Source of the DNA: Synechococcus sp. PCC 7502
GTDB taxonomy: Bacteria; Cyanobacteriota; Cyanobacteriia; Pseudanabaenales; Pseudanabaenaceae
NCBI RefSeq assembly: GCF_000317085.1
Contig: NC_019702.1
Span: 1,456,394-1,520,393 of the forward strand
Direction of reading: 5' to 3'
DNA: 64,000 nucleotides
Shown: positions 35,026 through 42,839 of the stretch, one piece after another
Layout: the number at the start of each line of letters is the position of its first letter
Position numbering within the stretch: position 1 is the first letter of the stretch
Program-made: the position numbers and the translations under genes
The notes under the pieces: generated by a model
The model's database searches: none
What the model was told of the DNA's origin: nothing
Seen by the model: the letters and a program-made list of their open reading frames with translations, nothing else

Positions 35026-35526
35026 ATGATCGATCTTAATATCCCCTACTTCAGCCAGCTTGACAATGCTTTAAATCCATACGGTTCCTGCAACGTCACC
35101 AGTATCGCCATGTGCCTTTATTTCCTGGGCATTCGTGGTAATGGACAGGGACAGCTAGAAGATCAACTCTACCGTCAGATGGAATCTATGGGATTGAGTC
35201 GTCATTCTCCTTACGATCTCGCTCAGTTGGTAAGACAGTATCGGCGCAAGGATAACTTCGATCCAACTGCCACTTGGCAAAGCGTTAAAGACTGGCTCAT
35301 GCAAAAGAAGCCCATAGTAGTTCACGGCTACTTTACCAACTTTGGACATATCATCGTCATTCGTGGATTCAACGACAAAGGGTTTATCGTCAACGACCCA
35401 TACGGAGAGTTTTGGGCAAGTGGCTACGACAATAATGCCAGTGGGGCTGGATTGACCTACAGCTATGACCTAATGCGAGATCGTTGCGGTCATGATGGCG
35501 ACTTATGGATTCACTTTATCTCTTGA
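35026..35526 (+). CDS. C39-like cysteine peptidase (left-arm hydrolase slot)
   Basis: A 166-residue protein with the papain-like C39 core: YFSQLDNALNPYGSCNVTSI (catalytic Cys about 22), GHIIVIRGF (His about 106) and VNDPYGEFW (Asp/Asn). No signal peptide. It overlaps nothing but sits 3 bp after gene B and 4 bp before the tiny holin-like gene. In the right arm the same slot holds a lambda-R-type lysozyme, which suggests a wall-directed or processing hydrolase. It could cleave peptide crosslinks or mature protein A or B. Confidence 0.8.
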   Translation: MIDLNIPYFSQLDNALNPYGSCNVTSIAMCLYFLGIRGNGQGQLEDQLYRQMESMGLSRHSPYDLAQLVRQYRRKDNFDPTATWQSVKDWLMQKKPIVVHGYFTNFGHIIVIRGFNDKGFIVNDPYGEFWASGYDNNASGAGLTYSYDLMRDRCGHDGDLWIHFIS

Positions 35527-35530
35527 AACT

Positions 35531-35692
35531 ATGGATAACCGCTTTTGGCTACAGGCGATTTTGAGTTTAATCGTTGTTGGCTTTTGCCTCGTTCAAATAA
35601 GCAAAGGTAATACCGATGGCGGATATTGGGCAACCGTCTCAGCCATTCTTGGTTATTGGTTGCCCTCGCCCGTGGAGAATAAAAAATTATGA
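35531..35692 (+). CDS. Tiny holin-like membrane protein D (left arm)
   Basis: A 53-residue protein with a membrane segment (QAILSLIVVGFCLVQISKG) and a second hydrophobic stretch (YWATVSAILGYWLPSP), short charged tail. Its stop overlaps the next ATG as ATGA. The right-arm copy at 47056-47220 shares LSLI, YW, SAILGYWLP/SGILGYWLP. Two hydrophobic segments right after a cytoplasmic wall hydrolase is the usual holin layout. Function inferred. Confidence 0.7.
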   Translation: MDNRFWLQAILSLIVVGFCLVQISKGNTDGGYWATVSAILGYWLPSPVENKKL

Positions 35693-35937
35693 AAATTGAC
35701 AACAACCTAAGAATTGATCCCAGCACCATTGCACAGACTTTTCTAATTGCGACTTTGCTTGCTCTCACCACCACTGTTTTACAGCTACGTCAGGATGTGG
35801 CTCTACTCCGTGACCAAATGCAGAACTTCATCTTGGCAAAGGAATTTGCTGCTTTCAAGGTGATCGCTGAGCAACATGACGAACAGTACGAAAAACGCTT
35901 AGTACAAATCGAGAGAAAGCTGGAGCAGCATAAATGA
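35689..35937 (+). CDS. Membrane protein E with coiled-coil tail (left arm)
   Basis: An 82-residue protein. After a short soluble start (NNLRIDPSTIAQTFLIATLL), one membrane segment is followed by a heptad-rich region (LRQDVALLRDQMQNF, KEFAAFKVIAEQHDEQYEKR). The right-arm copy at 46808-47059 is about 70% identical. Coupled on both sides by ATGA overlaps. A spanin-like, anti-holin or membrane-tether role is conceivable. Confidence 0.7.
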   Translation: MKIDNNLRIDPSTIAQTFLIATLLALTTTVLQLRQDVALLRDQMQNFILAKEFAAFKVIAEQHDEQYEKRLVQIERKLEQHK

Positions 35938-36686
35938 CCGAACCAAAATCTAAAGAATCCAAAGAAGTTACCGTACCTCCCTATACCCGTAAGGATGGGA
36001 CTAAAGTTAATGGCTATACCTATACCAGAAACTCTGGCATCCTTGCTGGTTCCCGACCAGTCATTGAAGCGGGTGAAGATTTAATCCGTGAGTTATTAAA
36101 ACCTGCGGATGTGAGAAATCCTACCGATCTGCTCAGGTATCTTAATGGCGATGCGATCAAGAAATATGGTTTATCGACACCCGAACGGGAAATGTTATTG
36201 AAATATGGCTTTAAGAAGTTTGGCAATACTTGGGTGCGCCCGAGCTTTGACGATCTGAGTAATGGGCAAGCGTTACGCAAACTTAATGGCATGAAGATCA
36301 AGCCAACTAATTTGCGCTCTGAAGATTTACAGGCTTTAGCTGTAAAGGGGATTAAATATTCAGACAAGGTTGGTAAGTTTGCCCGTGTTGCTACCACTGC
36401 GACTAAAGCGGCGACTAAGGTATTACCAGCCGTGGGTGCAGGTTTAGACTTTGCCACTGGGTTGGCTGAAGGTGAGGACGTGCAACGGGCAGCAACGGGA
36501 GCGGCTGGTTCTACCTTGGGTTCGATTGTTGGTGGAATCGGCATGGGTGCGGCAGCAGGATCGATTTTTCCTGGTATCGGTACTTTTGCTGGGGCAGTAG
36601 TCGGACTGGGTGGGGCAGTTATCGGCGGACTGGCGGGTGGCTATGCTGCTGATCGGGTTGATGAGGCGGTAAGGGGGAAGAAGTGA
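35934..36686 (+). CDS. Module protein F: RKDGT-motif protein with glycine-zipper C-terminus (left arm)
   Basis: A 250-residue protein. The N-terminal motif PPYTRKDGTKVNGYTYTRNS is shared with the shorter right-arm protein at 46623-46811. A middle helical region follows (LRYLNGDAIKKYGLSTPERE), then residues 165-245 form a glycine-zipper, membrane-active-looking segment (TGAAGSTLGSIVGGIGMGAA, GTFAGAVVGLGGAVIGGLAG). Such zippers occur in pore-forming and injected phage proteins and in colicin-like effectors. It ends the module, and a strong terminator follows. Confidence 0.65.
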   Translation: MTEPKSKESKEVTVPPYTRKDGTKVNGYTYTRNSGILAGSRPVIEAGEDLIRELLKPADVRNPTDLLRYLNGDAIKKYGLSTPEREMLLKYGFKKFGNTWVRPSFDDLSNGQALRKLNGMKIKPTNLRSEDLQALAVKGIKYSDKVGKFARVATTATKAATKVLPAVGAGLDFATGLAEGEDVQRAATGAAGSTLGSIVGGIGMGAAAGSIFPGIGTFAGAVVGLGGAVIGGLAGGYAADRVDEAVRGKK

Positions 36687-36688
36687 CT

Positions 36689-36777
36689 CCTTCTCGGAGA
36701 TTATTAGGATTAGACTGGCTTACACCTATGGCTCATGCCCCACTCGCAAAAGTGGGTTTTAATAAATGCCGAGAAGG
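36689..36777. terminator. Bidirectional terminator region between module F and integrase 1
   Basis: CCCACT (36739-36744) pairs with AGTGGG (36751-36756), followed by TTTT: a good plus-strand terminator. An outer 9-bp inverted repeat (CCTTCTCGG at 36689-36697, complement at 36769-36777) encloses it. It separates the convergent module genes and integrase 1. Confidence 0.75.
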
Positions 36778-36842
36778 TAGCGATCGCCAATAAGTATGGA
36801 AATAACTGGACAACAACAACCTTGTGAATACGAAGAATCCAA

Positions 36843-37964
36843 TCAAAGAACATTACTACCTTTCTTACTAACTCCAAATAAATTAGGAGTTCTAGGGCTA
36901 GAGTCAATTACGCCAGCATAATGCTGATAAAGAATTGCCAGATCGTGACCAGTAATCTGTGCCACAGTCATTGGATTCATACCACTAGAAAGAGCATGAG
37001 AGATAAAAGTCGATCTGGTGCTGTAGGGCTTGCGATAAGTTATCTCAATAGATTCTAAAATCGAAACCCATGCACGGTTGCGGAAATTATGATCGTCGAT
37101 CGCAAGCCCAGTTAAAGAAGGAAAAACCAAATCTTCAGGATTAAAATTCTCAGGACGACGCTTAATCAACATCTCAGCCACATCTGATGACAAACGAAAT
37201 TGCCTAGATCGATTAGTCTTAGGCGGTTTACGCACCCCACGGGAAATTGTTTGGATAATCTCAACATTAGTACAATCCGATGACAAATATTTCCAACGCA
37301 ACCCAATTGCCTCAGCCAGTCTTACCCCAGTACCAAACAAAAAGAATACATAATCGTAAAGATAACTGTAATAACGATTATCAGCAAACGCTGTAAGTAT
37401 TTTTTCTACCTCATCCGATGTAAACGGTCTGGGAGCTTCTTGAGGAGGCACACGTAAATAACTGGGTAACTTCTCCCAAGGATTGCTACTAACCAACTGC
37501 TGCTCCATGCCCCATTTGTAACAGGAAGATAGCATTTGCATTTTAGATTTAATCAACCGCTTACCATTACCCTGCTTTTCCAAATAAGTTAAAAACGCCT
37601 CTGGATCGGGAGCAACCACATTACCGTAAACCTCAGAAAGCTGGATCTGCACCGAAATATACTTTTCTAGCGTCCTTGCGTCCACCTGCTTTTCCTTAAA
37701 TCCCTTAAATCGATCAAATAACTCAGTAAGGGTTAACTGCTTAATTTCTTGTATTGCTGGAGAAGGCTTATATTTAGCCAGTGTCAAATCAAAATTATCT
37801 GATAAAATATCCAGCTGAATTTGCGTAGCCCGACTTTGAGCAACCTTAAGATTAGTTTTATTGTCAGGCAGCCCCAACGTCAAAAAGTACCGCTTAGATT
37901 GATACGTCCATACCAGTCGTAACCACCCCTTATCGGAGTTAACTTTTACATCACCCTTAGCCAT
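36843..37964 (-). CDS. Tyrosine recombinase (integrase 1, left arm)
   Basis: A 373-residue integrase. The N-terminal arm-binding domain is DKGWLRLVWTYQSKRYFLTL. Catalytic residues: Arg in GTGVRLAEAIGLRW, YSTRSTFISHAL (box II Tyr replacing the usual His, then Arg), ITGHDLAILYQHYAG (His and nucleophile Tyr). I chose the ATG at 37964 because translation further upstream runs through the tRNA-derived att sequence. att1 lies 131 bp upstream of the start. Related to integrases 2 and 3. It would catalyse integration at the 3' half of tRNA-Pro. Confidence 0.88.
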   Translation of the reverse strand: MAKGDVKVNSDKGWLRLVWTYQSKRYFLTLGLPDNKTNLKVAQSRATQIQLDILSDNFDLTLAKYKPSPAIQEIKQLTLTELFDRFKGFKEKQVDARTLEKYISVQIQLSEVYGNVVAPDPEAFLTYLEKQGNGKRLIKSKMQMLSSCYKWGMEQQLVSSNPWEKLPSYLRVPPQEAPRPFTSDEVEKILTAFADNRYYSYLYDYVFFLFGTGVRLAEAIGLRWKYLSSDCTNVEIIQTISRGVRKPPKTNRSRQFRLSSDVAEMLIKRRPENFNPEDLVFPSLTGLAIDDHNFRNRAWVSILESIEITYRKPYSTRSTFISHALSSGMNPMTVAQITGHDLAILYQHYAGVIDSSPRTPNLFGVSKKGSNVL

Positions 37965-38065
37965 ATTTGTCTCACAGTTATCTAACAAAAACGCCCTGAA
38001 ATTTCGTGAAAAATCGGGTAATTCCCAGTTAGACGTATTTTGACAGATATGATCCAGTAAATGCA

Positions 38066-38088
38066 AAACCCTCTCATAGAAAGGGTTT
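38066..38088 (-). terminator. Hairpin downstream of the tRNA-Pro 3' half
   Basis: AAACCCT (38066-38072) and AGGGTTT (38082-38088) form a 7-bp stem, just past the acceptor end of the tRNA remnant when read on the minus strand. It is the likely terminator of the original tRNA gene or of its copied 3' flank. Confidence 0.5.
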
Positions 38089-38094
38089 AAGACT

Positions 38095-38137
38095 ATCGGA
38101 ATGTTGGGATTTGAACCCAAGACCCCCACTACCCCAA
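38095..38137 (-). other. att1: 43-bp 3' half of tRNA-Pro(GGG)
   Basis: On the minus strand this reads from the anticodon loop TTGGGGT (anticodon GGG) through AGTGG, the variable loop, the T-arm TTGGGTTCAAATCCCAA and acceptor strand ATTCCGAT. The identical 43 bp occur at 44951-44993 in the same orientation. The 5' half of the tRNA is absent at both sites, so each is an integration-generated remnant. Core from anticodon loop to 3' end is typical for tyrosine-integrase att sites. Confidence 0.9.
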
Positions 38138-38279
38138 GGTAGGGGCATCAAAGGCTAGAAATATTACTGTGTATAGCTTCTGGGTACTGTCAATAAATGA
38201 ACGGGGTAGATTTCGGGGTAGTCGGACAAGCCAAACAGCTAAGTAGCGCACCACTTTAGGAAGTTGTGCTTGAGTGAAA

Positions 38280-38474
38280 TTATTGGGTTTGCTGAGTAGG
38301 CGATCGCTCTAAAAGTTTAGATAAATTAGATGCTTCTTCAGGTGGGTAAAATTTTTGGTCTGGTTCGGAGTTAACTTTATCCATTAGGGCTTCAAAAGCT
38401 TCTATGTCGTTGCGATGCTCTAGCAAATATGATTTAAGTTCGGGCTTAGTCATTGCTTTAAGGTTTGGTTTCAT
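38280..38474 (-). CDS. DUF6887-like small protein
   Basis: A 64-residue protein: LKAMTKPELKSYLLEHRNDI, EAFEALMDKV and a C-terminal YPPEEASNLSKLLER. This follows the small cyanobacterial DUF6887 pattern, commonly encoded beside toxin-antitoxin-like or mobile genes. Role unknown. It lies 31 bp downstream of the coiled-coil gene on the same strand. Confidence 0.6.
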   Translation of the reverse strand: MKPNLKAMTKPELKSYLLEHRNDIEAFEALMDKVNSEPDQKFYPPEEASNLSKLLERSPTQQTQ

Positions 38475-38505
38475 GATTCATATCTCTAATAACCTTTAGG
38501 AAGGT

Positions 38506-38790
38506 TTACCGATTTTCTAAACCAGTTAGCCTTGTATTAGTTGCTTCAACAAACTGAGAAACAACCTGTACTAGCTCAGTTAATTGTCTTTGGGTATTTT
38601 GGGCTAGTCGTCTATTTTCTGCCCCTTCATTAGCAGCAGCTTCAATGGCTCTAGCATTACTATTAGCGATCGCTTCAGTTTTAGTTAAATTTAGCCTTAG
38701 TTCTGCCATCTCTTGCATTACTTGAGCTTCATGATCGGCTTGTCTGGTTACTAAGCTTGATAGTATTTCTTGCATTTGTTCATAGGTCAT
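38506..38790 (-). CDS. Small coiled-coil protein
   Basis: A 94-residue all-helical protein (LVTRQADHEAQVMQEMAELR, AANEGAENRRLAQNTQRQLT) with heptad spacing through most of its length and no membrane segment. Its start overlaps the end of the upstream gene by 11 bp. It probably oligomerises; function unknown. Confidence 0.55.
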   Translation of the reverse strand: MTYEQMQEILSSLVTRQADHEAQVMQEMAELRLNLTKTEAIANSNARAIEAAANEGAENRRLAQNTQRQLTELVQVVSQFVEATNTRLTGLENR

Positions 38791-39001
38791 TGCAGGTATC
38801 CTCTTGATTAATTAATTCTCGCTTTGCTGCTTCAGTGATTACCCTACGCAACCATGCTGACCGATTGGGTAGCGATCGCACTAAAGTATCAATATCAACA
38901 GTCAGTCTTGTAGCTGTGGCTAAATCAGCTAGTTTTTCAGTTGTGTCATCTTGTCTTGGTATATGAATCCCTTTAAGACAATCGTTGCGTTTTATTCCCA
39001 T
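38780..39001 (-). CDS. Small RHH-like (CopG-type) protein
   Basis: A 73-residue protein with a C-terminal LPNRSAWLRRVITEAAKREL stretch, the pattern of ribbon-helix-helix proteins (RSAWLRxxI), and an N-terminal part of unknown structure. It may regulate this minus-strand operon or be part of a partition or antitoxin system. It overlaps the coiled-coil gene by 11 bp. Confidence 0.5.
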   Translation of the reverse strand: MGIKRNDCLKGIHIPRQDDTTEKLADLATATRLTVDIDTLVRSLPNRSAWLRRVITEAAKRELINQEDTCNDL

Positions 39002-39104
39002 AAATTTACGTTGTTAACAACATTAAATATAGTCTATAGAACTATCTAAAGTCAAATAAAAAACCCTGTATTTCTACAGGGCTATCTAAGCGGTAAATTA
39101 GGGC

Positions 39105-39803
39105 TTAGTTCTTAAGTGATTGACAATATAGGTGATCGGCATTGATGCAAACTTTATGGACTAGGGAAAATAGCAACTCCAAACTCCCGCCTATCCCCTG
39201 AGTTTCTATATCTGTCAGGTAGTCAAATAACTCTGATTTGTTTAGCAGGATCGCCAATGAGTCAGCCTGCAATGTCAACTCATAGTGTTCTTTCAGTGGG
39301 ATAGATTCAGTCTCTAGGCTTTTTAATTCCATACTGGTTATGTTAGGCAGACTAGCGATCGCATTATGCAATTCTTGAAACTGACTAAGAATACTCTCAA
39401 ATATGGCATTGCTGTAGATATACCCAACCTCAATACCATCCTCTTCAAGTTGCTTAGTCCTCTCTGGTTTACGGCTTAATTGCTGTAACCTTTGGTGAAA
39501 GTTTTCAGATAGTTCTTTCACTAGGTTAGATTCATTCTCCACACTGGGTTTAGCGGCTTCGACTGGGTTAATCTTAACCTCTAACTCTGACAATGCTTTA
39601 TGGAGACTGGCAACATCATTAATTAGCGTCTCGACTAGGTAGCTATCCCCGCCATCTCCCAGATTTTGGTTAAACAGACTGTCATCGTTGCCAGTGTCAT
39701 CTATGGAGAGCGATCGCCATAAGGTTTTTAACTTTCCTGCTATTGAAGCTGTCTGAGTCTTAAGTTTGGCTATTTCTAACTCTCTGTTTAATTCGATATT
39801 CAT
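39105..39803 (-). CDS. Coiled-coil protein of unknown function
   Basis: A 232-residue acidic protein with helical segments (LNRELEIAKLKTQTASIAGK, LVKELSENFHQRLQQLSRKP) and a C-terminal helix-rich part (LLNKSELFDYLTDIETQGIG, HKVCINADHLYC). No known domain or membrane segment is seen. Single gene between two short non-coding stretches in the middle element. Confidence 0.55.
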   Translation of the reverse strand: MNIELNRELEIAKLKTQTASIAGKLKTLWRSLSIDDTGNDDSLFNQNLGDGGDSYLVETLINDVASLHKALSELEVKINPVEAAKPSVENESNLVKELSENFHQRLQQLSRKPERTKQLEEDGIEVGYIYSNAIFESILSQFQELHNAIASLPNITSMELKSLETESIPLKEHYELTLQADSLAILLNKSELFDYLTDIETQGIGGSLELLFSLVHKVCINADHLYCQSLKN

Positions 39804-39902
39804 TGCTAATTCTCCTAATTGATTTTATGTTTTGGTTAATTTGAGTGTTGCGATCGCATTGTTGAGTAAGTCTTATTTATGCGATCGCTCTTGGGGTAAA
39901 AG

Positions 39903-40031
39903 TTATAACTGGCAGTCCCATTTAGTGCGGACAACCTTATCTAGTAATTTGCAGACTAGGCGATCGCCACCTAGCGATCGTGCATTTGGGCAGTTCCCAC
40001 AGGTTTTAGTTTTGGTTTCAGTGGTAATCAT
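39903..40031 (-). CDS. 42-residue Cys-rich (zinc-ribbon-like) protein
   Basis: The frame MITTETKTKTCGNCPNARSL, GGDRLVCKLLDKVVRTKWDC, QL has Cys at 11, 14, 27 and 40, a CxxC plus two single Cys arrangement suited to one zinc. Its ATG overlaps the stop of the upstream 61-residue gene as ATGA, which supports it as real and co-translated. Nucleic-acid or protein binding is possible. Confidence 0.55.
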   Translation of the reverse strand: MITTETKTKTCGNCPNARSLGGDRLVCKLLDKVVRTKWDCQL

Positions 40032-40213
40032 GATTCACCACCATCAAGGCGATCAAAGTATTGACTTCTTAACTGGGTGCGCTGATTGCTGGTTAAAGAT
40101 TGCCAATATTGCTTAGTGAATCCCATACGGGCATAGAGGGGAGATTCTTGATTGCTTGGACTCCAAGAGCCACAATCTTTGTAATGGTGTTTTAGGACTG
40201 TTCTTGATAGCAT
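40028..40213 (-). CDS. Small hypothetical protein (61 residues)
   Basis: Starts MLSRTVLKHHYKDCGSW and contains MGFTKQYWQSLTSNQRTQLR and YFDRLDGGES. Basic and aromatic-rich with no membrane segment. Coupled by ATGA overlap to the Cys-rich microprotein downstream, so the two may work together. Family not recognised. Confidence 0.5.
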   Translation of the reverse strand: MLSRTVLKHHYKDCGSWSPSNQESPLYARMGFTKQYWQSLTSNQRTQLRSQYFDRLDGGES

Positions 40214-40286
40214 TGGATTAATTCCTTAATTGGGTTTTGTAGAAGAAGCGATCGCCGTGGTAAGTGAGTCGCTTTTTCTATATCTA

Positions 40287-40364
40287 AATAGTACTTTATT
40301 TATCAAATACTTGTCAAATACTTGTCAAGTAGTTTATAAAGTATTTTATTTGTAAATTACTTTA
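40287..40364. repeat. Palindromic repeat cluster 1 (TACTTGTCAAGTA family)
   Basis: Contains TACTTGTCAAGTA (40319-40331), a 13-bp palindrome around a central T, plus overlapping half sites (AAATACTTGTCAA) and inverted TACTTTATTT/AAAGTATTTTA units. A second cluster with the same palindrome lies at 40763-40880. They flank the AT-hook membrane protein gene and precede the regulator at 40887, so they are probably its operators. Confidence 0.65.
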
Positions 40365-40697
40365 AGCAATTACAAGCTTTTTAGGTCTGCCCCGTTTCCT
40401 TTGAGTCATTGGTACTATGACAACTCCAGAACTAGGCAAAACAGGCGGGGTTATTAGCGTTCTAGGCTGCGTACCTGAGAGTAACCCAATTACAGTAGAT
40501 GCACTTAGAGTAAGGGTTTTAGGATGCGTACTTGATTGATCATCACACCATTTATTAAGTGACTTTATCACCAATGCGATCGCCTTAATAGTTATTGAAA
40601 GTAGTTGGATTACGCTAGAGATTAGAACTATTGTAAGCAGAGCAAAACCAGTAAAAATGAGCTTTGTAGCGGTTAAAGTTAATTTAGTATTGTTCAT
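40362..40697 (-). CDS. Membrane protein with C-terminal AT-hook-like tail
   Basis: A 111-residue protein. Residues about 13-45 are a long hydrophobic segment (LIFTGFALLTIVLISSVIQL), followed by a linker and a C-terminal RKRGRPKK, the AT-hook consensus that binds the minor groove of AT-rich DNA. A membrane-tethered DNA-binding protein is the simplest reading. Compare 32106-32453 in the left arm (membrane segment plus basic tail). Flanked by palindromic repeat clusters on both sides. Confidence 0.55.
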   Translation of the reverse strand: MNNTKLTLTATKLIFTGFALLTIVLISSVIQLLSITIKAIALVIKSLNKWCDDQSSTHPKTLTLSASTVIGLLSGTQPRTLITPPVLPSSGVVIVPMTQRKRGRPKKLVIA

Positions 40698-40762
40698 TGT
40701 TGGTTCCTGTGTAGAGGTTAGGAGTAGCTATCAGCGTGTAGAGATTGCTGAACTTTTTGTAT

Positions 40763-40880
40763 AGTACTTTATTTATAAACTACTTGTCAAGTACTAAACA
40801 AATAAAATACTTTAGATATACTTTATATTGTACTTTTATTTAAGGTACTTGGTATATACTTTATAAGTACCTTATAAATA
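40763..40880. repeat. Palindromic repeat cluster 2 (operator/promoter region)
   Basis: Holds TACTTGTCAAGTA (40781-40793), GGTACTT...AAGTACC inverted halves (about 40843-40871) and several TACTTTATTTA/TATACTTTA units. It lies between the divergent genes at 40362-40697 and 40887-41525, covering both promoters. It resembles an iteron-like regulatory array. Confidence 0.65.
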
Positions 40881-40886
40881 ATTGAT

Positions 40887-41525
40887 ATGGCAAAACCTCT
40901 AAATATCAAGCCTGTGCAGATTTACCCTAGTCCAGAGCTTTATGATGCTATTAAAGAAACTGTCGATAATGGTACTTATAGAAGCATGAATGCTGCTGTG
41001 ATTGCCTTGGTAGAAAATGCTCTATTAGGGAGTAACAAAGCTGAAAATAATCAATCCCCTGTCGATATTGGGACTGTAAAGCAGTTAATTAAAAATGAAA
41101 TTGCAGGGCTAAAACAGCAATTATTAGATGAGTTATCAATTCTGATCGCTAATTTTGGCAGTGGTCAGGCTGATAATGTGATCGCTATCCCTGAAACTCA
41201 ACAGAACAAAGTTGATTTAACGGATATTCCTGCTACTCAGGCGATTCCTACGGATGCGGTTCCCGCCGCAGTTAGTCCAGAAATTACCCCAGATAATCCA
41301 AAACCCGCTCAAGTTAGTTCAGAGCATCCTTACCCCATTGGCACTGAGATAAGGCTTAAAGAGTTATCAGAGCATCTAGGGTTCAACCTAATTAATTACT
41401 CAACCTATGCCAAAAAGCAGGGTATTACCCCTGATGAGTACGTTAACCAACGGGCGATCACTAAAGGGGAATTATGGGAAATTGCCACGGTAGGTAACAA
41501 GAAAATTGCTACTAGAGTTGGTTGA
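40887..41525 (+). CDS. Ribbon-helix-helix-type regulator with extended C-terminus
   Basis: A 212-residue protein. Residues 8-45 (KPVQIYPSPELYDAIKETVD, YRSMNAAVIALVENAL) fit a ribbon-helix-helix DNA-binding domain. A helical linker, a Pro/Thr-rich spacer (about 100-150) and a C-terminal domain follow (LKELSEHLGFNLINYSTYAK, QGITPDEYV), possibly a second HTH. It probably binds the palindromic clusters directly upstream and controls both directions. Confidence 0.65.
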   Translation: MAKPLNIKPVQIYPSPELYDAIKETVDNGTYRSMNAAVIALVENALLGSNKAENNQSPVDIGTVKQLIKNEIAGLKQQLLDELSILIANFGSGQADNVIAIPETQQNKVDLTDIPATQAIPTDAVPAAVSPEITPDNPKPAQVSSEHPYPIGTEIRLKELSEHLGFNLINYSTYAKKQGITPDEYVNQRAITKGELWEIATVGNKKIATRVG

Positions 41526-41567
41526 AATGTTAGGTTTTGTTAGGTTTTACACTAAGCGATCGCAACC

Positions 41568-41843
41568 ATGAACCAAACCCTTAGATCGTTGCATTTACTC
41601 TGGGAAGTTGACTCGAATAACTATCCTATAGCCCGTGCTTATTTGAGTAAGTTAGGGGTACAGCTACCAAAGAATCCTAGTCCTGAAAGAGTTAGATGTG
41701 CAATGGTAGAGGTGCTTAGTAAATCGGGTTTGACTAAGGTTAGTAAAAACGAGTTGAGGGTTTTAAGAAAAAATGCAACTGAGGCAGATAAGGAAGCTAA
41801 ACATTTAGCTCCATACCCAATCAACCCCAGTAAGAGAGGATAA
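41568..41843 (+). CDS. Hypothetical helical protein (91 residues)
   Basis: Basic, helix-rich sequence (LRSLHLLWEVDSNNYPIARA, VLSKSGLTKVSKNELRVLRK) without membrane segments or recognised motif. Part of the plus-strand run 40887-42616 leading to the terminase-like gene; 42 bp after the regulator. Confidence 0.5.
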   Translation: MNQTLRSLHLLWEVDSNNYPIARAYLSKLGVQLPKNPSPERVRCAMVEVLSKSGLTKVSKNELRVLRKNATEADKEAKHLAPYPINPSKRG

Positions 41844-41869
41844 TTTAGTAAATAAAGGAGGGACAAAAA

Positions 41870-42082
41870 ATGAACCAAAAAGTGACTCAAATAAATCAAC
41901 CGATGCGGGGCAAAGCTAAACAGACACTTAGCGACCTAGAAATGATCGATTCAGCTATCCAAATATGCTACGAAGCTATTCAGAAGCTTGAGTTTCAAAG
42001 TAAAGAGGGGGCGGTAGAGGCTTTCGTTAGAATGTCAGAGCTGCGATTGAAATATATAGATTGGCTAGATAACCAGAAATAA
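41870..42082 (+). CDS. Hypothetical helical protein (70 residues)
   Basis: A short protein with two predicted helices (LEMIDSAIQICYEAIQKLEF, EGAVEAFVRMSELRLKYIDW). Good ribosome-binding site (GGAGG nine bases upstream of the ATG). It lies 12 bp ahead of the terminase-like gene, so the two are probably co-translated. Family not recognised. Confidence 0.55.
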   Translation: MNQKVTQINQPMRGKAKQTLSDLEMIDSAIQICYEAIQKLEFQSKEGAVEAFVRMSELRLKYIDWLDNQK

Positions 42083-42094
42083 GCTGAGGTAATA

Positions 42095-42616
42095 ATGGCT
42101 AAATATGACTGGACAAAAATTAAAGCTGAGTATGTCGAGGTAGTCAGTGAGTCTGAACGCCCTACACTAGATGCCCTTGCTAAAAAGTACGGTTGTAATC
42201 CAGATTATTTAAGGGCTAAAGCGAGCAAAGATAATTGGTTAGAAGACTCGAACAAATTTCTAACATTAACCTCACAGAAACGGCGGGTTAAAAAGTCAGA
42301 CTTAATGGCAGAGGCACAGTCACAGTTTGATACAGAGTGCTTAAGACTCGCTAAAGCGGGTTTAAGCTATGTTGCCCGTGAGATGGAAGATTTACAAAAT
42401 AATCCAGATAATCGCCGTTTTATAAGTGTTATGAAAGTTTTAGAGATGTCTCAAAAGGTCGGGAAAACTGCAATAGGCGATATTAATTGGGCAGTCGGTC
42501 AAATCCTGAACTGGGGATATATAGTTTCAGCCCCTACAGAAGAACAGACAGAGGAATATTTTGGGTTTACTGATGTGATCGATCCAGAACCTAGAGAGCC
42601 TAATTACCTAAAATAA
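42095..42616 (+). CDS. Terminase-small-subunit-like protein
   Basis: A 173-residue protein. The N-terminal HTH (YDWTKIKAEYVEVV, PTLDALAKKYGCNPDYLRAK, ASKDNWLED) is the pattern seen in phage small terminases, which recognise packaging sites. A helical bundle follows (LRLAKAGLSYVAREMEDLQN, RRFISVMKVLEMSQKVGKT). No ATPase motor is encoded nearby. In phage-inducible satellites an own small subunit redirects helper packaging, which would fit this 6.9-kb element. Alternative: a generic HTH regulator. Confidence 0.5.
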   Translation: MAKYDWTKIKAEYVEVVSESERPTLDALAKKYGCNPDYLRAKASKDNWLEDSNKFLTLTSQKRRVKKSDLMAEAQSQFDTECLRLAKAGLSYVAREMEDLQNNPDNRRFISVMKVLEMSQKVGKTAIGDINWAVGQILNWGYIVSAPTEEQTEEYFGFTDVIDPEPREPNYLK

Positions 42617-42737
42617 TACTATTGGAGCAAGCGATCGCAAAGTAAGGGTGCTGACATACGGGAATGTTTGAGGCATGATAGGTTTAACTGCCATAGGTTA
42701 ATAAACTCCTAAGTTATTAATTTGTGGTTTGGTTAGT

Positions 42738-42772
42738 CCAATAGCTTGCGGGTGAGATCGTTGGGCTATTGG
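42738..42772. terminator. Convergent-gene terminator hairpin
   Basis: CCAATAGC (42738-42745) and GCTATTGG (42765-42772) form an 8-bp perfect stem between the convergent genes ending at 42616 and 42840. CTTTTA follows on the plus strand. Confidence 0.6.
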
Positions 42773-42839
42773 GCTTTTACTGGGGAATAAGGCTTTTTGG
42801 AAGCTGTAAATTAGGATATTAGAGACAGAAAACCCATAG

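Noticed and set aside
37965-38129. Upstream extension of integrase 1 (start at 38129)
   Set aside because: The added 55 residues are a translation of the tRNA-derived att sequence and are absent from integrases 2 and 3; the ATG at 37964 gives the family-typical start.
38095-38137. A complete tRNA-Pro gene
   Set aside because: Only the sequence from the anticodon loop to the 3' end is present; no D-arm or 5' acceptor strand can be found at either att site.
39832-40116. 94-residue plus-strand ORF
   Set aside because: It lies antisense to two coupled small minus-strand genes (39903-40031, 40028-40213) that have better support.
40287-40880. CRISPR array
   Set aside because: The repeats are short, palindromic, irregularly spaced and interrupted by a gene; no unique spacers or cas genes in the window.
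42095-42616. Firm call of a functional terminase small subunit
   Set aside because: The similarity is only in the HTH and general helical layout; kept as a candidate until a profile search is done.
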